From the NCBI GenBank assembly GCA_023443985.1, contig JAEZSJ010000109.1, forward strand, positions 1 through 21,755: a DNA stretch of 21,755 nucleotides, read 5' to 3'. Positions 15,124-21,755 of the stretch are shown piece after piece (the first letter of the stretch is position 1; every line of letters starts with the position of its first letter). Made by a program: the position numbers and the translations under genes. Origin of the DNA: Verrucomicrobiota bacterium. GTDB lineage: Bacteria; Verrucomicrobiota; Verrucomicrobiia; Opitutales; Opitutaceae. The notes beneath the pieces were generated by a model. That model was given only the letters and a program-made list of their open reading frames with translations, was not told where the DNA came from and did no database searches.

Positions 15124-18100
15124 TCAGTCCTCCGCAGCGGGCGGCGAGGGGAAGAACACCTGGAAGACGCTGCCCTCGCCGGGCCGGCTGGACACCGCGA
15201 CGGCGGCGTCGTGGGCCCGCGCGATTCCAAGCACGAGCGCGAGCCCGCGGCCGCGCCCGTGGAACTTGGTGGTGAAGAACGGATCGAAGATCCGACCGAG
15301 GTTCTCCTCGGTGATGCCGCAGCCGGTATCTAAAATCGAGACACAGGCGTACGAGGCGGCGAGCGGCTCGAAGTCGACCGGCAGCCGGTGCTGGGTGGGC
15401 AGCGCCGCGGCGGGGATCAGGGAGACCTCGACGCGGATCGTGCCCCCGGCGGGGGCGAGGGATTCCTCGGCGTTGGCGAGCAGGCAACGCAGCAACTGCT
15501 GGACCTGGGCTGGATCGGCCTTGATCGTCGGCCCGGGTTCGGGAAGGACCGATTCGACGACGAGATTCTGCAGCCGCCGCTCGAGGAGCGTGGCGAGGGC
15601 GTCGCGGCCGCACCGCGCGAGGTCGAGGCGCTGGCGTTCGCCGCCGGACTGGCCGAGGTAGGTGAGCAGCAGCGCGCCGATCTCGGAGGCCTGGCGGGCG
15701 GAGCGTTCGGCGGTGTCGAGGACCTCGTTGGTGGTGGCATCGTGGCGCAGTTCGAGGCGCAGCATCTCCAGGCCCATGAGCACCGTCTGGATCTGGTTGT
15801 TGAAGTGGTGGGCGATGGCGGCCGCCATGCGGCCGAGGCTTTCGGCCTTCTGCAACTGCCGGTCGAGGATCTCCATGCGACGACGGGCAGTGATGTCGCG
15901 GGCGATACCCAGCAGACCGACGATGCGCCCGCCCGCGCGGATCGGGCGGGCGCTGATCTCCACGCAGACGGTGTGGCGGTCCCGTGTGCGGAGTCGTGTC
16001 TCGAGGCAGGCGACCGGGGTGGGCGCGTCCGGGGCCGGCGGTTGCGCGTGGGCGAGAAACGCCGCGAGCGTGGTGCGCTCCCCGGGGCCGAGCAGATCGC
16101 CGAAGCCGAGGGCGAGCGCTTCCGCGGCGCGGTAGCCCGTCATGCGTTCCCCGGCTGGATTGAAGGAGGTGATACGGCCGGCGAGGTCGGTGGAGAAGAT
16201 GAAGTCGCTGGCATTCTCGACGATCTCCCGTTGGCGGGCGCTCAGGACGACTTCGTTCTCCATCTGCCGCCGGATCACGGCGGTCTGCCGGCGCAGCTGC
16301 CGGCGGAGCAATGCGACCCAGCCCAGCCCGAGCACGAGGCAGAGGGCGATGGCGCCGAGGGCGGAGAGCGCGCGACGGGCGGTCCACCACGGCGGCCGCT
16401 CCTTCAACGTGAGGTCGGCGGGCGAGCGCAACTGGATGGAGAAGGAGGCGGGCTCCTCCGCCTCGTCGTACTCGATGGCGTAGAGCCCGACGGCCGCCAC
16501 CACGGAACCGACCTCCAACTCCTCGGCGACCGCCGCGGGCAATGGGCCGGGGTGGGCGAGCTCGATGCTGCTTGCGCCCAATGCGAGCGACAGGCGGGTG
16601 TCGCGTGGCCGGACCGACACCGCGGTCAGCCGACCGACCAGCGACACGAGGCGGCCGTCCAGCGCGGGGTCGACGGCGGGAGCGCGGGGGAGTGCGAGCG
16701 GCACAGGAGCGACACCGGCGGCGAGGCGACGGAGGACGGCGCCCCGCAGCACGCTCCGGGCCCCCTGCCGGCCCGGCACACCCGCCACCTCCACCAGGTC
16801 GCCCGGCCGGAGCGGGTCGGCCGCGGCACCGTAGGCGCGCACGACCCCGGTGGTGTTCTCGACCACGACGAAGTGGCCCGGCCGGTGGAGCAGCACCGTG
16901 CCGCGAAGACGGATACGCTGCATCTCGAGCGTCTCGGGTCGGTAGAGCGCGAGGTTGCGGATCGACTCCTCCGGCACGGCGAACGGATCGGCGGGCGGCG
17001 GCTCGGTGGCGACCAGCTCGGCGGCCGAGGGCACGTAGAGGAAGAAGCCGGCGATCCGGTCGTATTGGTTGGTCCAGGATTGGCAGACGCCGCGAACTTT
17101 CAGGAACGAGCCGACCGCGAGCTCGGGTGCGGCGGACTGTGGAATCGAGGCGGTGATCTCCCCGGCGGCGGTCGTGAGGAAGAGGCGCAGCCAGTCGCCG
17201 AGCGCGTCGACCTGCCGGAGTTGCCCGCGCATCTCGACCCATTGGCCGTCCTGTGCGCCGGTGCGGGCCTGTTCGAGGCTGATCGGGCGCGGGGTGGGCA
17301 GGGGATGCGGCCCGAGGGACTCGACGCGGTGCGCGCACACGCCTGGGAGCGACGCCCCCGCACTCGTCACTCCTTCGACGGAGACCTCCGTGCCGGCCGC
17401 CGGCAGCGGGGTGTCCTCGCGCGCAAACCAGACGCGGACGCCGCCGGCGTCGTCGTTGAGGTAGATGATCCGCTGGTCCGGGTGGGCGAACGTGACGACA
17501 CCGCGCAGCCGTACCGGCAGGCCGGCTTCGAGCTCCGTGGCGGTGAGGCGGCGCACCTGGGCAATCGAGGCGAGGACCGGTGCCGTGTCCCGCGCCTCGG
17601 ACTCGGGCCGCACTTCGTCGAGCGACGGGGCGAAAAGATAGAACCCTCCGATCTCCATGGAGCCGGGGGGCGACCAAAGTCGGCAGACGCCGCGAACCGA
17701 CAACCTTGCACCTTCACGGAAGTCGGGCGGTTGCGTCGCGAGGATGCTCACCGTGAACTCGCCTTCGGGCACGGCGAGGGTCAGCCGCTGCCAGTCGGCA
17801 AACGAATCGATGCGGGTTAGGCGGCCGCGGAGGCTCACCCACTGGTGTTCGAAGGCACCGGCGCGCGCCTCGGCGAAGGAGATCTCGGGCGCGGGCGGCA
17901 GCTCCGCCGGCGAGCCGCGGGTCAGCGCGGTCGCCAGCAACTCGGGGACACGGGCTCCCATTTGCCGCAGCGCCGTGAGCTCCACCGTCTCGCCTGGCCG
18001 GGGAAGCGGCACGCCTTCCGGCGGAACCACCACGGCGACCTGGCCCGTGCCGTCATGGAGGTAGAACCGCCGCTGGGTGGCGTGGACGAAGGTCACGACC

Positions 18101-18333
18101 CCTTCGAGCCGGAGCGGGTCCGACAGCGACGGGCGGGCGGCGCCGAGCGCGCGGATCGCACCGACGGAACCGTGAGTGTCTGTGCCGGCCGGTTGCGCTT
18201 CCGGTTCATCGGCGCCCTGCGCGGGCGTGGCGGCAAGGCAAAGCCCTGCGACCAGCGGGAGAGCCGGCGCAAGAAGGCGAAGCAGTGGGCCGTTGAAGAG
18301 CCGGGAGGCGCTGCTCCGCAAGGCGTTGAACAC
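15124..18333 (-). CDS. membrane sensor histidine kinase with PAS domain
   Basis: This is a 1069-residue protein from a GTG at 18333, the best start before the signal-like helix (about 16-40). Residues 75-640 are extracytoplasmic, with repeated beta-barrel-like segments (see findings). A transmembrane helix lies at about 655-676. A PAS domain spans about 698-820 (ENASDFIFSTDLAGRITSFN, ending in GIARDITARRRME). The phospho-acceptor box is AIAHHFNN with H842. The ATPase domain has an N box with NAEESL (954-959), G1 DTGCGI (1002-1007), FDPFFTTK (1016-1023) and G2 GRGRGLA (1026-1032). No receiver domain is fused. It should sense an outer signal and phosphorylate an unlinked response regulator; none is visible nearby. 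The residue after the phospho-acceptor is His rather than the usual Asp/Glu. An out-of-frame ATG lies just upstream. Confidence 0.85.
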   Translation of the reverse strand: MFNALRSSASRLFNGPLLRLLAPALPLVAGLCLAATPAQGADEPEAQPAGTDTHGSVGAIRALGAARPSLSDPLRLEGVVTFVHATQRRFYLHDGTGQVAVVVPPEGVPLPRPGETVELTALRQMGARVPELLATALTRGSPAELPPAPEISFAEARAGAFEHQWVSLRGRLTRIDSFADWQRLTLAVPEGEFTVSILATQPPDFREGARLSVRGVCRLWSPPGSMEIGGFYLFAPSLDEVRPESEARDTAPVLASIAQVRRLTATELEAGLPVRLRGVVTFAHPDQRIIYLNDDAGGVRVWFAREDTPLPAAGTEVSVEGVTSAGASLPGVCAHRVESLGPHPLPTPRPISLEQARTGAQDGQWVEMRGQLRQVDALGDWLRLFLTTAAGEITASIPQSAAPELAVGSFLKVRGVCQSWTNQYDRIAGFFLYVPSAAELVATEPPPADPFAVPEESIRNLALYRPETLEMQRIRLRGTVLLHRPGHFVVVENTTGVVRAYGAAADPLRPGDLVEVAGVPGRQGARSVLRGAVLRRLAAGVAPVPLALPRAPAVDPALDGRLVSLVGRLTAVSVRPRDTRLSLALGASSIELAHPGPLPAAVAEELEVGSVVAAVGLYAIEYDEAEEPASFSIQLRSPADLTLKERPPWWTARRALSALGAIALCLVLGLGWVALLRRQLRRQTAVIRRQMENEVVLSARQREIVENASDFIFSTDLAGRITSFNPAGERMTGYRAAEALALGFGDLLGPGERTTLAAFLAHAQPPAPDAPTPVACLETRLRTRDRHTVCVEISARPIRAGGRIVGLLGIARDITARRRMEILDRQLQKAESLGRMAAAIAHHFNNQIQTVLMGLEMLRLELRHDATTNEVLDTAERSARQASEIGALLLTYLGQSGGERQRLDLARCGRDALATLLERRLQNLVVESVLPEPGPTIKADPAQVQQLLRCLLANAEESLAPAGGTIRVEVSLIPAAALPTQHRLPVDFEPLAASYACVSILDTGCGITEENLGRIFDPFFTTKFHGRGRGLALVLGIARAHDAAVAVSSRPGEGSVFQVFFPSPPAAED

Positions 18334-18627
18334 CGTGTTGACGCCACCTTCATCGGTCTGAAACGCGCGGACTTGCGGAGCTTTTCGCGAGCGACCCCTG
18401 CGTGGTGTTGGCGGTCGATCGGCGGTGCAAGAAGTGGGCGTGCGCGCTCGGTTTTCGACCCGACACCGGGGGACGCTGCTGCTCCTGCGGGTGTGGGCCG
18501 AGGGCGACCGGCCGGCGAGGTCCTTTCCTCGCCCGAACAATTGGGAGAAGGAAAGGGCGGAGCCTCGGGACGATCTCGCCCCGGGCGGAGCAACCATCCT
18601 CCCGGGCCATCGAGTCGAACCGGCGGA

Positions 18628-18646
18628 GTCGGGCATGAAGCCCGAC
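18628..18646. repeat. degenerate solitary REP unit
   Basis: GTCGGGCATGAAGCCCGAC matches the inverted orientation of the REP units near the RAYT, with CATGAA in place of CGTGAA. The GTAGG end is eroded (followed by ATGCAG). It is 8 kb from the RAYT locus, so REP dispersal is not confined to that island. Confidence 0.7.
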
Positions 18647-18661
18647 ATGCAGGGATAGCGG

Positions 18662-18706
18662 GCGCAGGGGTGCGGCTCCCCTGCGCGAGAAACGCTCACG
18701 CGTTTC
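18662..18706 (-). terminator. tandem hairpins downstream of the M16 protease gene
   Basis: Read on the minus strand, 14 bases after the protease stop, a 7-bp stem with a 4-base loop (18689-18706, GAAACGC/GCGTTTC) is followed by a 9-bp stem with a 7-base loop (18662-18686, GCGCAGGGG/CCCCTGCGC). Both stems are perfect. There is no T-run, so these could be a terminator in GC-rich DNA or a 3'-end stabiliser. Confidence 0.5.
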
Positions 18707-18720
18707 GCCACGGCGCGAGC

Positions 18721-21540
18721 TCAGCGGTACGTACGCGTCTTCTTCCACGCTTCGCGATCGGTGAAGGTGGGGACGGGGGGATCTTTCAGCACGTGATCCT
18801 TGGCGGTGAGTTGGACGACGACCAGGCGGCGCGTGGCGGGCGCAGTGAGTTCGGCGATGATCTGGCCGACGCGCTCCGGCGTGAGGGCGTCGAGCGCGGC
18901 GAGGGTGGCGGGTGTCTGCTGCCAGTCGCCATCGAACTCGTACGCGAGCTTGAAGAGTTGGTAGGAGCGCTCGGAGACGTTGTTGGGCTTGATCGAGAGC
19001 TGGGCGCGGAGGCCGTCGCGCAGCGTGGCGAACTGCTCGGGGGTGACGGCGGCCCAGCGGCGGCCGAGGTCGGCGAAGTAGGCGTCGATGCGGCGGCGGA
19101 GTTCGTCGCTTGGATACTCGGAGGACTGGACGACACCGTAGGTGAGCAGGGCGGGATCCGACGCATGGGAGCCCGCGCCGACGATGTAGCCGAGTTGCTG
19201 GTGCGTGCGGAGGTCGGCGTAGAAGTCGTCGCCGATGAAGTTGCCGATCAGGCCGGCGGCGGCGCGGAGCTCGGGGGTGTTGGCCGGGTAGAGGAAGGTG
19301 AGGCTGGTGAAGGAGTTCGCGCCGGAGAGCGTGGCGGCGTCGACGACGGTCTCGCCGGCGGCGAGTTGGAGGTGGCGGGTGCGCACGATCTCCGCCGCGG
19401 CGGCGGGCGAGGAGTGGATCCGGGAGCGGAGCAGGCGGGCGAGGCGGGCGGCCTCGGCGGGATCGACGTTGCCGCAGGCCAAGCCGTCGATCTGGCCGGT
19501 GGAGAAGAGCGCGGCGAGGGTCGAGTTGACCTCGTCGCGGGTGAGGGTGCGGGCGGGCTCGAGCAGGTCGGCGGGGGTGAAACCGGTGCTGGTGAGCACG
19601 GCGCGCTGGCGGGCGCGACCGCTGCGGAAGGCCTCGGCGCGGGGGAAGCTGGCGAGGTCGTTGACGACCTGGTCGCGCACCGCGGCGAAGGTGCGCTCGT
19701 CGACGGCGAGGGTGGCGGTGCGCTCGATGAGCTGTGCGAGGAAACGCTCGGTGGAACCGCTGTAGCCCATGGCGTAGAGGTAGAGGCCGGCGTTGGCGGC
19801 CACCTCGTACTGGATACCGGCGGCATTGGCGTCGGCGGAGAGGTCCTGCAGCGCGAGCTGGAGCGCGGTCTCGAAGAAGGCGAGGCGCACGGTGGCGCGG
19901 GCGTCGAGCGTGGTGGTCCCGGGACGGAGGTGGAAACGGTAGGTGACCTGGGGGCGGGCAAGGTCGGTCTCCTGCGTGTACGCGAGGGCGAGCCCGGGTT
20001 CATCCACGATGCGGACGGGCCGGGTGGCGAGCACTTCGGTGTTGGCGGCGGCGAAGGGGTTGGGTGCGGGGAGCGCGAAGGCGGCGGCCTCGGGCGGCGT
20101 CCGGGTGAGCGCGGCGTAGGCGGCGCCGGTGTCGGCGCGGTAGCTGTAGTCGAAACCGTAGTACTTCTCCTTGCGGTCGCCGGTGAGGTCGGGGGCGAGG
20201 AGGGTGACGAGGGCGTTGTCGGGCTGGAGGGCGGCGAGCACGCGGCGGTAGGCGGCCTCGTCGGGGGCGAGCCAGAGGAACGGGACGCGTTCGGCGAGCT
20301 CGAGCGGGTAGTGCAGGGCGGCGCGGGCCAGGGAGGAGGCGAGCTCGTTGCCCTCGCCGCGGTCGACGTAGGCCTCGTCGCGGCGGGCGAAGGCGGCGCG
20401 CTCGTTGAAGGTGGTGAGCGGGTACGGCGCGGCCTGGAGGGTGCGGGCGTAGGCGAAGAAGAGCTGGAGCACGCGGTCGGTCCGGGCGCGGCCGTGCGCG
20501 GTGAGGTCGACGATCACGAAGTAGGCGCCGTGGTCGGCGGCGCGCTCCTCGAGTTCGCCGGCGATGCCGACGGCGAGGTCCTCGGCCTTGAGCTGGGCGA
20601 GCAGGCTGCCGGCGCCGCCGGTGGCGAGCAGGCTGGTGACGAGTTCGGCGGGGTTGGCGGCGAAGGCGGCGCGGGTGGGGCCGACGGGGAACTGGAGGAC
20701 GAGGCGCGGGTTCTCCTGGGCGGAGGGGATCTGGACGAACCGCAGGGCGGCCTGGCGCGGGAGATAGGGGACGGAGGCGACGGTGTGCGGCGCGACGGGG
20801 CGGCGCGGGATCTCGGCGAAATAGCGGCGGGCGAAGGTCTCGAGCTGGTCGAGGCCAGCGGGGGCGCAGAGGGCGAGCGCCATGTGGTCGGCGCTGTAGC
20901 GGGATTGGTAGAACGCGATGACCTCCTCGCGCGGGGTGCCGGCGAGGGTGGCGCGGTTGCCGATGGAGAACTGCGCGTCGGGGGCGGCGGGGTCGTAGAG
21001 GCCGTTGGCGACGAACTCAAGGCGGGCGAAGTCGTTGTCGCGGTGGCGTTCGAACTCGTTCTGGATGGCGGTGATCTCGCGGTCGCAGAAATCGGCGTCG
21101 AAGCGCGGGGCGATGAAGAAGCGGGAGAGCCGCTCGAGGGCGCCCTCGAAGGCGGGGTGGGCGATCTCGAGGTGGTAGTTGGTGTGGTCGCTGGCGGTGT
21201 AGGCGTTGTTGGAGCCGCCGTTGGCCAGGATGTATTTGTCGAACTCGCCCGGGTCCGGGAACTTGTCGGTGCCGAGGAAGACGAGGTGCTCGAGGTAGTG
21301 GGCGAGGCCGGGGCGGGCGACGGGGTTGTCGAAGGAGCCGGCGTCGACGGCGAGGGCGACGGAGGAGAGGTTTAACTTGGGGTTCGAGACGAGGAGGACG
21401 CGTAGGCCGTTGTTGAGGACGAGGCGGCGGTAGGCGGTCTGGTCGCCCGGGGCCTTCAACGGCGGGGGCGGCGCGGGCGGAGTGCTCGCGAGGGCGAACG
21501 GGGCGAGGAGGAGCAGGAGGAGCGGGGCGAGGCGGCGCAT
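18721..21540 (-). CDS. secreted M16-family zinc metalloprotease (insulinase/protease III-like)
   Basis: This is a 939-residue protein starting at the ATG at 21540, which gives a signal peptide (MRRLAPLLLLLLAPFALAS). The inverted zinc motif is HYLEH (H81, E84, H85), with the third ligand E162 in the helix ITAIQNEFERH. The spacing of E84 to E162 equals that in E. coli protease III. The length is full, about 930-960 residues in the PtrA/insulysin group, and contains the four homologous M16 domains, of which only the first keeps the zinc site, as usual. It should degrade small peptides in the periplasm or cell envelope. Tandem hairpins follow the stop. It lies 136 bases downstream of the Ogt-type gene on the same strand. 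No processing-peptidase partner is visible. Confidence 0.9.
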   Translation of the reverse strand: MRRLAPLLLLLLAPFALASTPPAPPPPLKAPGDQTAYRRLVLNNGLRVLLVSNPKLNLSSVALAVDAGSFDNPVARPGLAHYLEHLVFLGTDKFPDPGEFDKYILANGGSNNAYTASDHTNYHLEIAHPAFEGALERLSRFFIAPRFDADFCDREITAIQNEFERHRDNDFARLEFVANGLYDPAAPDAQFSIGNRATLAGTPREEVIAFYQSRYSADHMALALCAPAGLDQLETFARRYFAEIPRRPVAPHTVASVPYLPRQAALRFVQIPSAQENPRLVLQFPVGPTRAAFAANPAELVTSLLATGGAGSLLAQLKAEDLAVGIAGELEERAADHGAYFVIVDLTAHGRARTDRVLQLFFAYARTLQAAPYPLTTFNERAAFARRDEAYVDRGEGNELASSLARAALHYPLELAERVPFLWLAPDEAAYRRVLAALQPDNALVTLLAPDLTGDRKEKYYGFDYSYRADTGAAYAALTRTPPEAAAFALPAPNPFAAANTEVLATRPVRIVDEPGLALAYTQETDLARPQVTYRFHLRPGTTTLDARATVRLAFFETALQLALQDLSADANAAGIQYEVAANAGLYLYAMGYSGSTERFLAQLIERTATLAVDERTFAAVRDQVVNDLASFPRAEAFRSGRARQRAVLTSTGFTPADLLEPARTLTRDEVNSTLAALFSTGQIDGLACGNVDPAEAARLARLLRSRIHSSPAAAAEIVRTRHLQLAAGETVVDAATLSGANSFTSLTFLYPANTPELRAAAGLIGNFIGDDFYADLRTHQQLGYIVGAGSHASDPALLTYGVVQSSEYPSDELRRRIDAYFADLGRRWAAVTPEQFATLRDGLRAQLSIKPNNVSERSYQLFKLAYEFDGDWQQTPATLAALDALTPERVGQIIAELTAPATRRLVVVQLTAKDHVLKDPPVPTFTDREAWKKTRTYR

Positions 21541-21676
21541 CGTGGAAGAGGTTGCGCCGAGACTGGCGCGGCGCAGGCGCGGCGCAACGCCGGTGCGACG
21601 AGCGGTGCGGCGGCGGGATGGGGGGCGGATTTCGGCCGCGGCCAACCGCCCGGTGGGCGGCACCCGCGCCGGCGGC

Positions 21677-21755
21677 TCAGGCGAGTTCGACGCCTTCGAG
21701 GGCGAGGAGGCGGGACTTGGTCGCGATGCCGCCGGGGGCGGAGTAGCCGGTGAGC
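21677..21755 (-). CDS. methylated-DNA-protein cysteine methyltransferase, C-terminal fragment
   Basis: Only the last 25 complete codons are present, ending in TGA at 21677-21679. The frame reads LTGYSAPGGIATKSRLLALE, then GVELA. This matches the C-terminal end of Ogt/Ada-type O6-methylguanine-DNA methyltransferases, which continue from the active-site PCHR motif into an LxGYSxPGGxxxKxxLLxLEG tail. The active-site cysteine lies beyond the right edge and cannot be checked. The gene would repair O6-alkylguanine by irreversible methyl transfer to itself. The short length limits certainty. Confidence 0.75.
   Translation of the reverse strand, partial: LTGYSAPGGIATKSRLLALEGVELA

Larger units (their letters stand above)
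18334..18720. other. 387-base structured intergenic region with REP remnant
   Basis: No gene is supported here. It holds tandem hairpins next to the M16 protease stop (18662-18706) and a degenerate REP unit (18628-18646). It also contains a perfect 7-bp hairpin at 18514-18533 (GGCGAGG/CCTCGCC) that competes with a longer imperfect stem from CCTTTCC (18522-18528) to GGAAAGG (18550-18556). The promoter of the sensor kinase should lie in the part nearest 18334. Short open frames across it have no family features. Confidence 0.5.

Noticed and set aside
15041..17677. An 878-codon minus-strand open frame overlapping the kinase in another frame
   Set aside because: Composition is Arg/Pro/Ala-rich with no domains; the kinase frame has PAS, phospho-acceptor and ATPase motifs over the same DNA.
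15388..17820. An 810-codon plus-strand open frame opposite the kinase
   Set aside because: It is a shadow of the kinase codon pattern, with no recognisable family features.
18402..18658. Short plus-strand frames with several cysteines in the kinase upstream region
   Set aside because: They overlap the hairpins and REP remnant, have no start context or family match, and the cysteines come from a GC-rich TGC-containing stretch.
17845..21375. A 1176-codon plus-strand open frame antisense to the M16 protease and kinase
   Set aside because: It is Gly/Glu/Val-rich low-complexity sequence typical of the antisense frame of a GC-rich gene; the minus-strand M16 protein has clear catalytic motifs.

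Overview
The window is GC-rich bacterial chromosome, about 70% GC by eye. Long spurious open frames therefore run antisense to almost every real gene. Only the HU-like gene has a strong Shine-Dalgarno sequence. A RAYT transposase with REP palindromes, a DUF4350/DUF4129/RDD membrane cluster, and a kinase with an HxFNN phospho-acceptor box behind a large extracytoplasmic region would all fit a Verrucomicrobiota-type genome such as the Opitutaceae. That taxon is an inference from overall character; no rRNA or marker-gene comparison was possible.

Left block (1-5017, all minus strand). This is a tightly packed six-gene operon, transcribed right to left: GYF_2/RDD membrane protein, zinc-ribbon membrane protein, two-TM protein, small B-box-like zinc-finger membrane protein, DUF4129 multi-pass protein, and DUF4350 protein running off the left edge. 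Gaps are 15, 4 and 2 nt, followed by two ATGA overlaps. DUF4129 and DUF4350 proteins commonly sit beside MoxR ATPase and DUF58 genes, which would be expected just outside the window. The 287 bases from 5018 to 5304 hold no gene I can support.

Centre (5305-9640). A ClpX-like AAA+ ATPase (minus) diverges from a plus-strand set: an HU-family nucleoid protein, histidyl-tRNA synthetase (hisS) and a membrane-anchored alpha/beta hydrolase.

REP/RAYT island (9641-10500). A Y1/HUH REP-associated transposase lies between REP palindromes, one of which is inside its own 3' end. The hairpins lie just downstream of the hydrolase gene and of the large secreted-protein gene, so they may also act as transcript 3' ends.

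Right block (10501-21755, all minus strand). In transcription order: the C-terminal end of an Ogt-type O6-methylguanine methyltransferase (right edge), a secreted M16 protease, a 387-base structured intergenic region with two hairpins and a degenerate REP, a hybrid-free sensor histidine kinase with a repeated extracytoplasmic region, an AlkA-type glycosylase, a threonine-dehydrogenase homologue lacking the expected catalytic zinc ligands, and a large secreted protein resembling a polysaccharide lyase with a C-terminal FnIII-like domain.

The points most worth a second look are the threonine dehydrogenase pseudoenzyme candidate, the ClpX-like ATPase with no zinc-binding domain but with the IGF loop, the REP/RAYT unit, and the zinc-finger/RDD/DUF4129/DUF4350 operon.
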